This document shows positions 27,159-36,186 of a stretch of DNA of 64,000 nucleotides, one piece after another. Numbering within the stretch: the stretch's first letter is position 1; the number at the start of each line of letters is the position of its first letter. The stretch is from Streptomyces sp. CC208A (GTDB lineage: Bacteria > Actinomycetota > Actinomycetes > Streptomycetales > Streptomycetaceae). The notes beneath the pieces were generated by a model. That model had not been told where the DNA came from, did not search any database, and saw nothing but the letters and a program-made list of their open reading frames with translations. The translations under genes and the position numbers were made by a program. The stretch is taken from contig NZ_JASCXN010000025.1 in NCBI RefSeq assembly GCF_030010625.1, forward strand, positions 61,508-125,507. The letters are read 5' to 3'.

Positions 27159-27545
27159 GACCATCACCTCCTTCGAGGCAGCGACTTCCCGCAAGACATC
27201 ACAGGAAGTCAGTTCCCGTAACTCCGATACGGTTTCACTCATGACAGCGACGATGCCCGGATATCTCACCGCTCGGCAGGCCGCCGACCTGCTCGGCGTC
27301 AGCATCAAGACCATCTACAACCTCAACGTCCAGCGGAACGACTTCCCCACCGCGTTTTACGTGGGCCGAACCCCACTCTGGCCGGCCGACCGGCTGGACG
27401 CCTGGCGAGAGCGTCACCCTGCGCGCAGAAAGCCGTAACGTTCCGCCACCCACTCCCTCCTTGCCACCTCCCCCCGAAGGAAGCCGCCTCACAGGGATCG
27501 AAGCCACCCCGGCCTGCGCCTCTCCTCGAACCTGGACGATGGACA
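25150..27545. mobile_element. Inserted TnpB-related element (tnpB-like + small HTH gene)
   Basis: About 2.4 kb lies between a TetR gene and the carboxylase operon, which would otherwise be divergent neighbours sharing a promoter region. It contains the TnpB-related gene and a divergent 65-residue HTH gene; no TnpA transposase. A hairpin CCGCCC-GAA-GGGCGG at 25163-25177 may belong to the right end. Exact ends were not determined; the limits given are the TetR -10 region and the first TTAACG-type operator. Confidence 0.55.
27241..27438 (+). CDS. Small AlpA/MerR-type helix-turn-helix protein of the TnpB element
   Basis: 65 residues made almost entirely of one winged helix: YLTARQAADLLGVSIKTIYN, then FPTAFYVGRTPLWPADRLDAW, ending in basic residues. 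It resembles excisionase/AlpA-type DNA-binding proteins and the N-terminal HTH of IS607 TnpA, but lacks a recombinase domain. It is divergent from the TnpB-related gene with 82 bp between starts, so it is placed to control that promoter or bind the element end. Confidence 0.8.
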   Translation: MTATMPGYLTARQAADLLGVSIKTIYNLNVQRNDFPTAFYVGRTPLWPADRLDAWRERHPARRKP

Positions 27546-27549
27546 ACCC

Positions 27550-27595
27550 GGTTAGCGGTCGTTAACCTGAGAGGCGTACGTTAACGCTCATTAAC
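27550..27595. promoter_or_regulatory. Two TTAACG-type palindromes upstream of the carboxylase operon
   Basis: TTAGCGGTCGTTAA (27552-27565) and TTAACGCTCATTAA (27581-27594) are near-perfect palindromes of consensus TTAACGNNCGTTAA, centred 29 bp apart and ending 21 bp before the gene. They stand out in GC-rich DNA. The likely ligand is the TetR regulator now 2.4 kb away. Confidence 0.75.
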
Positions 27596-27615
27596 CGGAC
27601 AAGGGAGATCGGTCG

Positions 27616-29223
27616 ATGCAGCAGGCACCTGTGCTGTCGAGTGCGGCGGATCCCGCCTCGCCGGCCTGGCGGGCCAACGAGGCGGCGCATCAGGAGCTGG
27701 CGGCCACCCTGCGCGCCAAGCTGGCCGAGGCCGCGCTCGGGGGCGGTGAGAAGGCCCGGGCCCGGCACACCGCGCGCGGGAAGCTGCTGCCGCGCGACCG
27801 GGTGGACACCCTCCTGGACCCGGGGTCGCCGTTCCTGGAGCTGGCGCCGCTGGCGGCGCACGGGATGTACGACGGGCAGGCCCCGGCGGCCGGTGTGATC
27901 GCGGGCGTCGGGCGGGTGAGCGGGCGCGAGTGCGTGATCGTCGCCAACGACGCGACCGTCAAGGGCGGCACCTACTACCCGATGACGGTGAAGAAGCACC
28001 TCCGGGCCCAGGAGGTGGCGCTGGAGAACCGTCTCCCCTGCCTCTACCTCGTCGACTCCGGCGGCGCCTTCCTGCCCCTCCAGGACGAGGTCTTCCCGGA
28101 CCGCGAGCACTTCGGGCGCATCTTCTTCAACCAGGCCCGCATGTCCGGCGCCGGCATCCCGCAGATCGCGGCGGTCATGGGCTCCTGCACGGCCGGCGGC
28201 GCGTACGTGCCGGCGATGAGCGACGAGGCCGTGATCGTCCGGAACCAGGGGACGATCTTCCTCGGCGGGCCGCCGCTGGTGAAGGCGGCGACCGGCGAGG
28301 TCGTCACGGCCGAGGAGCTGGGCGGCGGCGAGGTCCACTCGCGGATCTCCGGCGTCACCGACCACCTCGCGGAGGACGACGCGCACGCGCTGCGGATCGT
28401 GCGGAACATCGTGGCGACCCTGCCCGAGCGGGGCCCGCTGCCGTGGTCCGTCGAGCCGGTCGAGGAGCCGAAGGTCGACCCGTACGGCCTGTACGGCGCG
28501 GTGCCGGTGGACTCCCGCACCCCGTACGACGTGCGCGAGGTGATCGCCCGCGTGGTGGACGGCTCCCGGTTCCAGGAGTTCAAGTCCGAGTACGGGCAGA
28601 CGCTGGTCACCGGATTCGCCCGGATCCACGGCCACCCGGTCGGGATCGTCGCCAACAACGGCATCCTGTTCGCCGAGTCCGCCCAGAAGGGCGCGCACTT
28701 CATCGAGCTGTGCGACCAGCGCGGCATCCCGCTGGTCTTCCTCCAGAACATCACCGGCTTCATGGTCGGCAAGGCGTACGAGCACGGCGGCATCGCCAAG
28801 CACGGCGCGAAGATGGTCACGGCGGTCGCCACCACGCGCGTGCCGAAGCTGACGGTCGTCGTCGGCGGCTCCTTCGGCGCGGGCAACTACTCGATGTGCG
28901 GCCGGGCCTACTCCCCCCGCTTCCTGTGGATGTGGCCCAACGCCAAGATCTCCGTCATGGGCGGCGAGCAGGCCGCCTCGGTGCTCGCCACGGTCAAGCG
29001 CGACCAGCTCGGCGACGCGTGGAGCGCCGAGGAGGAAGAGGCGTTCAAGGCGCCGATCCGCGAGCAGTACGAGACGCAGGGCAGCGCGTACCACGCGACC
29101 GCCCGGCTCTGGGACGACGGGGTGATCGACCCGCTGGAGACCCGGCAGGTGCTGGGCCTCGCGCTGACCGCCTGTGCCAACGCGCCCCTGGGTGACCCCC
29201 AGTTCGGCGTCTTCCGGATGTGA
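27616..29223 (+). CDS. Acyl-CoA carboxylase beta subunit (methylcrotonyl-CoA carboxylase type)
   Basis: 535 residues, a biotin-dependent carboxyltransferase. Two crotonase-like halves are visible: first GVGRVSGRECVIVANDATVKGG and AAVMGSCTAGGAYVPAMSDE; second GIVANNGILFAESAQKGAHF and VVVGGSFGAGNYSMCGRAYS. The length and MSDE/NGILF segments match the methylcrotonyl-CoA group rather than propionyl-CoA AccB. It transfers CO2 from carboxybiotin to 3-methylcrotonyl-CoA in leucine breakdown. First gene of a four-gene operon with the biotin carboxylase, HMG-CoA lyase and acyl-CoA dehydrogenase. Confidence 0.92.
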   Translation: MQQAPVLSSAADPASPAWRANEAAHQELAATLRAKLAEAALGGGEKARARHTARGKLLPRDRVDTLLDPGSPFLELAPLAAHGMYDGQAPAAGVIAGVGRVSGRECVIVANDATVKGGTYYPMTVKKHLRAQEVALENRLPCLYLVDSGGAFLPLQDEVFPDREHFGRIFFNQARMSGAGIPQIAAVMGSCTAGGAYVPAMSDEAVIVRNQGTIFLGGPPLVKAATGEVVTAEELGGGEVHSRISGVTDHLAEDDAHALRIVRNIVATLPERGPLPWSVEPVEEPKVDPYGLYGAVPVDSRTPYDVREVIARVVDGSRFQEFKSEYGQTLVTGFARIHGHPVGIVANNGILFAESAQKGAHFIELCDQRGIPLVFLQNITGFMVGKAYEHGGIAKHGAKMVTAVATTRVPKLTVVVGGSFGAGNYSMCGRAYSPRFLWMWPNAKISVMGGEQAASVLATVKRDQLGDAWSAEEEEAFKAPIREQYETQGSAYHATARLWDDGVIDPLETRQVLGLALTACANAPLGDPQFGVFRM

Positions 29224-29234
29224 GGACCCTGACG

Positions 29235-31169
29235 ATGCAGCAGATGTTCGACACCGTCCTGGTCGCCAACCGGGGCGAGATCGCGGTCCGGGTCATCCGG
29301 ACCCTGCGGGCGCTCGGCGTCCGCTCGGTGGCGGTGTACAGCGACGCGGACGCCGACGCCCGGCACGTGCGGGAGGCGGACACGGCGGTACGGATCGGGC
29401 CCGCGCCGGCCTCGGAGTCGTACCTCTCCGTCCCCGCCCTCCTGGACGCGGCCCACCGCACCGGCGCCCAGGCCGTCCACCCTGGCTACGGCTTCCTCGC
29501 GGAGAACGCGGCCTTCGCGCGCGCCTGCGCCGAGGCGGGGCTCGTCTTCATCGGGCCGTCCGCCGAGGCGATCGCCCTGATGGGCGACAAGATCCGGGCG
29601 AAGGAGACCGTGAAGGCGGCGGGCGTGCCCGTCGTCCCTGGCGACGCCGACCCCCGGGTGGCCGAGGCCGCGCGGGAGATGGGCGCTCCGGTCCTCCTCA
29701 AGCCCAGCGCGGGCGGCGGCGGCAAGGGCATGCGTCTGGTGCGGGACCTGGCGGTCCTGGACGAGGAGATCGCGGCGGCCCGCCGGGAGGCGCGCGCCTC
29801 CTTCGGGGACGACACGCTGCTCGTGGAGCGGTGGATCGACCGGCCCCGGCACATCGAGATCCAGGTCCTGGCCGACGCCCACGGGAACGTGGTGCACCTG
29901 GGCGAGCGCGAGTGCTCGCTCCAGCGCCGCCACCAGAAGATCATCGAGGAGGCGCCGAGCGTCCTCCTCGACGAGGCGACCCGGGCGGCGATGGGCGCGG
30001 CGGCCGTGGAGGCGGCCCGGTCCTGCGGCTATGTCGGCGCGGGCACGGTCGAGTTCATCGTGCCGGGCGGCGACCCGTCGGCGTACTACTTCATGGAGAT
30101 GAACACCCGTCTCCAGGTCGAGCACCCGGTGACCGAACTGATCACCGGCCTGGACCTGGTGGAGTGGCAGCTGCGGGTCGCGGCCGGCGAGCCGCTCTCC
30201 TTCGGTCAGGACGACGTCCGGCTCGACGGCTGGGCGGTCGAGGCGCGGATCTGCGCGGAGGACCCCTCCCGCGGCTTCCTGCCGTCCGGCGGCACGGTGC
30301 TCGCCCTGAACGAGCCGAGCGGTGACGGCGTACGGACGGACTCGGGCCTGCTCGAAGGCAGCGAGGTCTCCTCCCTCTACGACCCGATGCTGTCGAAGGT
30401 CATCGTCCACGCGGCCGACCGCCCCACGGCCCTGCGGAAGCTCCGCGCGGCCCTCGCCGACCTGGTCACCCTCGGCGTCCCCACCAACGCGGGCTTCCTG
30501 CGCCGTCTGTTGGCCCACCCGGACGTGGTCTCCGGGGCCATGGACACGGGCCTGGTGGAGCGGGACGCGGAGTCCCTGGTCGACGCGACGGTCCCGGACG
30601 AGGTGTACGCGGCGGCGGCCGCCGTGCGCCGGGCGGAGCTGGCGCCCCGGCCGCGGGACGGCTGGACGGATCCGTTCGACGTGCCGAGCGGCTTCCGCCT
30701 CGGCGGTGCGCCGAAGCCGCTCGCCTTCCCGCTGCGGGTGGCGGGGCTCGAACCCGTCACGGTCGAGGCCCCCGCCGGGGGGCGGGTCACGGACACCGGT
30801 GTGACCGTGACGGTGGACGGGGTCACCCACCGCTTCCACCGCGCCGGCGACTGGCTGGGCCGGGACGGCCACTCCTGGCACGTCATGGACCACGACCCCG
30901 TCGCCGCCGCCCTGTCCGGCGCCCGGCACGGCGGCGCCGACACGCTCGCCGCGCCGATGCCCGGCACCGTCACCGTCGTGAAGGTGGCGGTCGGGGACGA
31001 GGTGGAGGCCGGGCAGAGCCTGCTGGTGGTCGAGGCGATGAAGATGGAGCACGTCATCTCCGCCCCGCACGCCGGCACCGTCACCGAGCTGGACGTCACG
31101 CCCGGCACGACCGTCGCCATGGACCAGGTCCTGGCCGTGGTGACGCCCCGCGAGGAGGCCACGGAATGA
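29235..31169 (+). CDS. Acyl-CoA carboxylase alpha subunit (biotin carboxylase + BCCP)
   Basis: 644 residues. Biotin carboxylase domain with ANRGEIAVRVIRT at the start, the ATP-grasp loop KPSAGGGGKGMRLV, and EMNTRLQVEHPVTE. A linker and a C-terminal biotinyl domain follow, with the biotin lysine in VEAMKMEHV. Fusion of carboxylase and carrier is normal for methylcrotonyl-CoA carboxylase alpha subunits. The ATG at 29235 has GAGG 9 bases upstream; a GTG at 29220 overlapping the previous stop is possible. Confidence 0.93.
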   Translation: MQQMFDTVLVANRGEIAVRVIRTLRALGVRSVAVYSDADADARHVREADTAVRIGPAPASESYLSVPALLDAAHRTGAQAVHPGYGFLAENAAFARACAEAGLVFIGPSAEAIALMGDKIRAKETVKAAGVPVVPGDADPRVAEAAREMGAPVLLKPSAGGGGKGMRLVRDLAVLDEEIAAARREARASFGDDTLLVERWIDRPRHIEIQVLADAHGNVVHLGERECSLQRRHQKIIEEAPSVLLDEATRAAMGAAAVEAARSCGYVGAGTVEFIVPGGDPSAYYFMEMNTRLQVEHPVTELITGLDLVEWQLRVAAGEPLSFGQDDVRLDGWAVEARICAEDPSRGFLPSGGTVLALNEPSGDGVRTDSGLLEGSEVSSLYDPMLSKVIVHAADRPTALRKLRAALADLVTLGVPTNAGFLRRLLAHPDVVSGAMDTGLVERDAESLVDATVPDEVYAAAAAVRRAELAPRPRDGWTDPFDVPSGFRLGGAPKPLAFPLRVAGLEPVTVEAPAGGRVTDTGVTVTVDGVTHRFHRAGDWLGRDGHSWHVMDHDPVAAALSGARHGGADTLAAPMPGTVTVVKVAVGDEVEAGQSLLVVEAMKMEHVISAPHAGTVTELDVTPGTTVAMDQVLAVVTPREEATE

Positions 31170-32095
31170 CGCTGCCCATGACCGTCCCTGATCCGTCCCT
31201 GCCCTCCCGGGTGCGGATCCACGAGGTGGGGCCCCGGGACGGGCTGCAGAACGAGAAGACGGCCGTCCCGACCGCGGTGAAGGCGGAGTTCATCCGCCGG
31301 CTCGCCGCCGCCGGGCTCTCCACCGTCGAGGCGACCAGCTTCGTGCACCCCAGGTGGGTGCCCCAACTGGCCGACGCCGAGGAGCTGTTCCCCCTCGTCA
31401 AGGACCTGCCGGTACGTCTGCCGGTCCTGGTGCCGAACGAGCGGGGGCTCGACCGGGCGCTCGCGCTCGGCGCCCGCGAGGTCGCCGTCTTCGCCTCCGC
31501 CACCGAGTCCTTCGCGAAGGCCAACCTCAACCGGACCGTCGACGAGGCGCTCGCCATGTTCGAGCCGGTCGTCGTCCGGGCCGTAGAGGCGGGTCTGAAG
31601 GTCCGCGGCTATCTGTCGATGTGCTTCGGCGACCCGTGGGAGGGCGCCGTCCCCGTCGAGCAGGTCGTCCGCGTCACCAAGGCCCTCGCCGACATGGGCT
31701 GCGACGAGCTGAGCCTCGGCGACACCATCGGCGTCGCCACCCCCGGCCACGTCGGCGCGCTCCTGGACGGCCTCGACGCGGCCGGGGTGCCGGTCTCCCG
31801 GATCGCCGTGCACTTCCACGACACCTACGGGCAGGCGCTCTCCAACACGCTGGCCGCGCTGCGGCACGGCGTGACCGTCGTGGACGCCTCCGCGGGCGGC
31901 CTCGGCGGCTGCCCCTACGCCAAGTCCGCCACCGGCAACCTCGCCACCGAGGACCTGGTGTGGATGCTCGACGGCCTCGGCATCGAGACCGGGGTCGACC
32001 TGGCCGCCCTCACCGCCACGAGCGGATGGATGGCCGAACAACTGGGCCGCCCGAGCCCGTCTCGTACCGTCCGTGCCCTCTCCCACAAGGAGTGA
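31166..32095 (+). CDS. Hydroxymethylglutaryl-CoA lyase
   Basis: 309 residues, HMGL-like TIM barrel. EVGPRDGLQNEKT carries the metal-binding aspartate and arginine, HFHDTYGQAL supplies metal-binding histidines, and GLGGCPYAKSATGNLATED includes the catalytic cysteine loop. It splits HMG-CoA to acetoacetate and acetyl-CoA, the last step of leucine catabolism. Start ATG overlaps the carboxylase stop (ATGA). Confidence 0.95.
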   Translation: MTLPMTVPDPSLPSRVRIHEVGPRDGLQNEKTAVPTAVKAEFIRRLAAAGLSTVEATSFVHPRWVPQLADAEELFPLVKDLPVRLPVLVPNERGLDRALALGAREVAVFASATESFAKANLNRTVDEALAMFEPVVVRAVEAGLKVRGYLSMCFGDPWEGAVPVEQVVRVTKALADMGCDELSLGDTIGVATPGHVGALLDGLDAAGVPVSRIAVHFHDTYGQALSNTLAALRHGVTVVDASAGGLGGCPYAKSATGNLATEDLVWMLDGLGIETGVDLAALTATSGWMAEQLGRPSPSRTVRALSHKE

Positions 32096-32103
32096 CGAAA
32101 GAC

Positions 32104-33264
32104 ATGTCCCTCGACCACCGGCTCTCCGAAGAGCACGAGGAACTCCGCCGCACCGTCGAGGAGTTCGCGCACGACGTCGTCGCGCCGAAGATCGGCGACT
32201 ACTACGAGCGGCACGAGTTCCCGTACGAGATCGTCGCCGAGATGGGCCGCATGGGCCTGTTCGGCCTGCCGTTCCCCGAGGAGTACGGGGGCATGGGCGG
32301 CGACTACCTGGCCCTCGGCATCGCCCTGGAGGAGCTGGCCCGGGTCGACTCCTCCGTGGCCATCACCCTGGAGGCGGGCGTCTCGCTCGGCGCCATGCCG
32401 GTCTACCGCTTCGGCACCGAGGAGCAGAAGCGCGAGTGGCTGCCGAAGCTCTGCTCCGGCGAGATGCTCGGCGCCTTCGGCCTGACCGAGCCGGGCGCCG
32501 GCTCGGACGCGGGCGGCACCCGCACGACGGCCGTCCGCGACGGCGACCACTGGGTCATCAACGGCTCGAAGTGCTTCATCACCAACTCCGGTACGGACAT
32601 CACGGGTCTGGTGACGGTCACGGCGGTCACCGGCCGCAAGCCCGACGGCCGTCCGCTGATCTCCTCGATCATCGTCCCCTCCGGTACGCCGGGCTTCACG
32701 GTCGCCGCCCCGTACTCGAAGGTCGGCTGGAACGCCTCGGACACCCGCGAGCTCTCCTTCGACGACGTGCGCGTCCCGGTGGAGAACCTGCTGGGTGAGG
32801 AGGGCCGCGGCTACGCGCAGTTCCTGCGGATCCTCGACGAGGGCCGCGTCGCGATCGCGGCCCTGGCGACGGGCCTCGCGCAGGGCTGTGTCGACGAGTC
32901 GGTCAAGTACGCGAAGGAACGTCACGCCTTCGGCTCGCCGATCGGCACGTACCAGGCGATCCAGTTCAAGATCGCGGACATGGAGACGCGGGCCCACATG
33001 GCCCGCATCGGCTGGCGCGACGCCGCCTCGCGGCTCGTGCTCGGCGAGCCGTTCAAGAAGGAGGCCGCGGTGGCGAAGCTGTACTCCTCCACCGTGGCCG
33101 TCGACAACGCCCGCGACGCCACCCAGATCCACGGCGGCTACGGCTTCATGAACGAGTACCCGGTGGCCCGCATGTGGCGCGACTCGAAGATCCTGGAGAT
33201 CGGCGAGGGCACCAGCGAGGTCCAGCGGATGCTGATCGCCCGGGAGTTGGGCCTCCCGGCCTGA
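32104..33264 (+). CDS. acdH: Acyl-CoA dehydrogenase (AcdH-type, branched-chain)
   Basis: 386 residues. GAFGLTEPGAGSDAGG, IHGGYGFMNEYPVARMWRD and EIGEGTSEVQRMLIAREL are typical of short/branched-chain members. It is the last gene of the leucine operon, nine bases after HMG-CoA lyase. In Streptomyces the gene at this place is acdH, reported to act on branched-chain acyl-CoA including isovaleryl-CoA. It would supply methylcrotonyl-CoA to the carboxylase encoded upstream. Confidence 0.92.
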   Translation: MSLDHRLSEEHEELRRTVEEFAHDVVAPKIGDYYERHEFPYEIVAEMGRMGLFGLPFPEEYGGMGGDYLALGIALEELARVDSSVAITLEAGVSLGAMPVYRFGTEEQKREWLPKLCSGEMLGAFGLTEPGAGSDAGGTRTTAVRDGDHWVINGSKCFITNSGTDITGLVTVTAVTGRKPDGRPLISSIIVPSGTPGFTVAAPYSKVGWNASDTRELSFDDVRVPVENLLGEEGRGYAQFLRILDEGRVAIAALATGLAQGCVDESVKYAKERHAFGSPIGTYQAIQFKIADMETRAHMARIGWRDAASRLVLGEPFKKEAAVAKLYSSTVAVDNARDATQIHGGYGFMNEYPVARMWRDSKILEIGEGTSEVQRMLIARELGLPA

Positions 33265-33281
33265 GCCCTCCCACCGGCTCC

Positions 33282-33318
33282 GCGCGCCCGCCGCACCGAA
33301 CGTGTGCGGCGGGCGCGC
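33282..33318 (+). terminator. Terminator of the leucine-catabolism operon
   Basis: Perfect 15-bp G+C stem (33282-33296 with 33304-33318) and a 7-base loop, 18 bases after the acdH stop and before the convergent membrane-protein gene. Confidence 0.88.
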
Positions 33319-33341
33319 CGCGTTCGTGGTCCGCCTGGATG

Positions 33342-34901
33342 TCAGCCGGCGCTCGGGGAGACGTACGCGTCGAGAAGGGGCCAGCCGGGGGCGGACGGGA
33401 GGCGGGTGGCGGGCCAGGTGGCGGCGTAGGAGGGCGGGGCTTTGCCGGCGTGGACGACGACGGTGAGGGGCCGGTGGCGGGCGGCCTCGGCGAGGCCGGC
33501 CTCGGTGATGCTGCCGTCGTGGCCGCGCGGCTGGCGGGAGGAGCAGCCCGTGTAGTAGCCGATCGGCACGTACTCGCGGCCGGTCACCGTGCAGGGCGGG
33601 CGGACGCCGAGGCCGTGCAGGGCGGCGGCGATGCCGGTGAACTGGACGCGTACGGAACGGCTGTAGCCGACGGTCCGGTCCAGGACGGCGTACTGCACGG
33701 CGAGATGGGCGAGGAAGCCGGCGGCCAGCAGCCCCGCGACCAGCGGGCGGCGGGCCGGGCGCACGGCGCCGGCCAGGGCGAGGACGCACTCGGCGGCGGG
33801 CACGGCGAGCAGGGCGTAGGCGGGCAGCAGGAAGCGGGGGGCCGCGTAGCCGATCGTGAAGAGGTACGGGAACGCCAGCGAGGCGGCGGTGACGGTGGCG
33901 AGGACGGCGGGGGCGCCCCGGCCCGCCCGGACGGCGGCGGCCAGGCCGCCGAGCACCGCGAGCGGCAGCACGAACCACCACAGCGCCGTCAGCGGGTTCT
34001 CCCAGGGCACCTCGCACGGCCGGCACAGGGTGCGGCCGGCGAGCGCCCGCACGTGGTCGTCGACGGAGAAGTACCAGCCCATGGTGCCCTGGATCTCCCC
34101 GGCGCGGTGCAGCCGGGCGGCGAGGCCGCCGTAGGAGGTGTACGCCTCCACCACCCAGGGCACGGCGCCGAGCACAAGCCCGGCGACGGCCGCGGCCGGC
34201 ACGGCGGGGCGGCGCCAGGCGGGGACGAGGAGCGCGGCGGCGACGAGCGGCAGCGTGAGCCAGAGGCCGTCGGCCGGGCGGAGGAGAGTCACGGCGGCGA
34301 CGGCGGCGCCCAGGCCGGGGAGTGCCCGGCGGCCCCGCCGGCCCTGGGCGTCCCACCGGTCCCGGGCCGCGCGAACAGTGGCCGCCCGGGTGGCGGTCGC
34401 GCGCAGGAAGCAGCCGACGGCCACCAGCGCCCCGAACGCGCACCACAAGTTGGGCATCACACGCGGCCCGTAGAAGAGGGTGACCCACAGCCCCGCGAAG
34501 AGGGTGCCCGCGACGGCGAGCAGGCGGGTGGGCAGGATCGGCCGCCACACCCACAGCGCGCCGAGGAGCGCGGCGCCGGAGAGCAGGGCGAGGTAGAGGC
34601 GGAGGGCGCCGGTGGAGGCGGTGAACGCGGCGACGGGGGCGACGAGATAGGTGATGCCGCGGGCGCGGGGCGCGCTGAAGTAGGCGGGCGGGGCGTTGCC
34701 GCCGACCTGGCTGACGTACACCGCCTCGTCCCAGCCGAGTCCGGTTCCCGGTACGGCCAGGGCCAGTTGGGCGAGGACGAAGGCCACGGCGACGGCGACC
34801 AGGAGCCGCGGCCCGCTCGCGGACCGGGGGTCGCTCGGGGGCCACAGGCCGCTCGGGCGCCACGGGGACCGCGGTCGGGCTCTCGCTTCGGGGGGCGTCA
34901 T
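33342..34901 (-). CDS. Polytopic membrane protein, GT-C/PMT-like glycosyltransferase candidate
   Basis: 519 residues with about ten membrane helices. After the first helix there is GLGWDEAVYV, an Asp-Glu pair at the position of the catalytic acidic motif of GT-C glycosyltransferases (PMT/GT39 group). The C-terminal soluble part has CTVTGREYVPIGYYTGC. The likely activity is sugar transfer from a polyprenyl phosphate on the outer membrane face; the substrate is unknown. I start at ATG 34901 because the upstream 40 codons are low-complexity Arg/Ala/Pro. Confidence 0.78.
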   Translation of the reverse strand: MTPPEARARPRSPWRPSGLWPPSDPRSASGPRLLVAVAVAFVLAQLALAVPGTGLGWDEAVYVSQVGGNAPPAYFSAPRARGITYLVAPVAAFTASTGALRLYLALLSGAALLGALWVWRPILPTRLLAVAGTLFAGLWVTLFYGPRVMPNLWCAFGALVAVGCFLRATATRAATVRAARDRWDAQGRRGRRALPGLGAAVAAVTLLRPADGLWLTLPLVAAALLVPAWRRPAVPAAAVAGLVLGAVPWVVEAYTSYGGLAARLHRAGEIQGTMGWYFSVDDHVRALAGRTLCRPCEVPWENPLTALWWFVLPLAVLGGLAAAVRAGRGAPAVLATVTAASLAFPYLFTIGYAAPRFLLPAYALLAVPAAECVLALAGAVRPARRPLVAGLLAAGFLAHLAVQYAVLDRTVGYSRSVRVQFTGIAAALHGLGVRPPCTVTGREYVPIGYYTGCSSRQPRGHDGSITEAGLAEAARHRPLTVVVHAGKAPPSYAATWPATRLPSAPGWPLLDAYVSPSAG

Positions 34902-35055
34902 CCCGTCAACCCTGCGGCGGGGGGCGGGGGCGGGCGGGGCGGCGCGCCGCTCGGCGGGCGCCCGGCACCCCGTCAGGAGTAGCGCGAGGGCGCCGGAGCC
35001 GGCCGGAGTAGCCCGCGTCACACCGCGGAGACGAGACCGGCACTGTCGAGCGGAG

Positions 35056-35074
35056 CAAGGTTAGGCTAACCTAC
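35056..35074. promoter_or_regulatory. DmdR/IdeR iron box upstream of desE
   Basis: The 19-bp site holds the palindrome GGTTAGGCTAACC, matching the DtxR-family iron-box consensus TTAGGTTAGGCTAACCTAA except near the ends. It lies 50 bp before the siderophore-binding protein gene. Iron-loaded DmdR1 would repress here. Confidence 0.93.
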
Positions 35075-35123
35075 CCTCGACTTGCCCAGGCCGACCCCGG
35101 CACGTACCGAAAGCGACTTCGCC

Positions 35124-36182
35124 ATGCCCAGCAACGTCCGAGCCACCTCCCTCACCCGCCGCGGCATCCTCGCCGCGGGCGGCGCCCTCGGGCTCGGCGC
35201 CGTGCTCGCCGCCTGCGGCGACGGCGACGGCGGCAAAAAGGGGTCCGAGCCGTCCGGCTCCGCCTCCGCCAAGTCCGGCTCCTGGGAGTTCAAGGACGAC
35301 CGCGGCCAGACCGTGAAGGCCAAGGCGACACCGAAGAACATCGTCGCCTTCACCGGCACGGCCGCCGCCCTCAAGGACTTCGGCGTCGAGGTCACCGGCG
35401 TCTTCGGCCCGACCTACGTCGAGGACCCGAAGACCAAGGAGCGCAAGCCCGACGTCCAGGCCGGCGACCTCGACATCACCAAGGTGAAGGTCATCGGCAA
35501 CGTCTGGGGCGAGTTCAACATCGAGGAGTACCTCAAGCTCCAGCCCGAGGTCCTCATCACCGACATGTGGGAGAAGGACGCCCTCTGGTACGTGCCGGAG
35601 GAGCAGAAGGAGAAGATCCTCAAGATCGCCCCGAGCGTCGCCCTGTGGGCCGCCGGCACGTCGATGCCGTCCGTCCTCCAGCGCCACGCCGACCTGGCCG
35701 CCTCCCTCGGCGCCGACGTGCAGAGCGAGCAGGTGAAGAAGGACAAGGCCCGCTTCGAGGCCGCCGCCGAGCGCCTGCGCAAGGTCGCCCAGGGCAAGAA
35801 GGACATCAAGGTCCTCATCGGCTCCGGCGCCCCGGACACCTTCTACGTCTCCACCCCGGTCCGTCCGACCGACACGCTCTTCTTCCAGGAGCTCGGCATC
35901 AACCTCGTCGTCCCGACCAAGCTGGACCCGTCCGGCTGGTTCGAGCTCCTCAGCTGGGAGAACGTCGACAAGTACAAGGCCGACGTCATCCTGCTCGACA
36001 ACCGCACCGGCACCCTCCAGCCCGAGCAGCTGAAGGCCAAGCCGACCTGGGCCGCGCTGCCCGCCGTCAAGGCCGGCCAGGTCTTCCCGCGCGTGACGGA
36101 GCCGGTCTACTCCTACGCCAAGTGCGCCCCGCTCCTGGAGGACCTGGCGACCGCCCTGGAGAACGCGAAGAAGGTGGCCTGA
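35124..36182 (+). CDS. desE: Siderophore-binding lipoprotein of an ABC importer
   Basis: 352 residues. A twin-arginine-like signal (LTRRGILAAGGALGLGAVLA) ends in a lipobox LAAC, so the protein is a membrane-anchored lipoprotein. The rest is a periplasmic-binding fold of the Fe3+-siderophore class (NIVAFTGTAAALKDFGVEV; PEVLITDMW). It lies next to the desferrioxamine genes behind an iron box, the position of desE in S. coelicolor, so it should bind ferrioxamine. The ATG at 35124 is chosen because it directly opens the signal. No permease or ATPase gene is in the window. Confidence 0.93.
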   Translation: MPSNVRATSLTRRGILAAGGALGLGAVLAACGDGDGGKKGSEPSGSASAKSGSWEFKDDRGQTVKAKATPKNIVAFTGTAAALKDFGVEVTGVFGPTYVEDPKTKERKPDVQAGDLDITKVKVIGNVWGEFNIEEYLKLQPEVLITDMWEKDALWYVPEEQKEKILKIAPSVALWAAGTSMPSVLQRHADLAASLGADVQSEQVKKDKARFEAAAERLRKVAQGKKDIKVLIGSGAPDTFYVSTPVRPTDTLFFQELGINLVVPTKLDPSGWFELLSWENVDKYKADVILLDNRTGTLQPEQLKAKPTWAALPAVKAGQVFPRVTEPVYSYAKCAPLLEDLATALENAKKVA

Positions 36183-36186
36183 CCCG

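Noticed and set aside
27241..27242. TnpB-related start at 27242 overlapping the HTH gene start in the palindrome TCATGA
   Set aside because: A near-ideal ribosome site precedes the ATG at 27158; the longer version has none.
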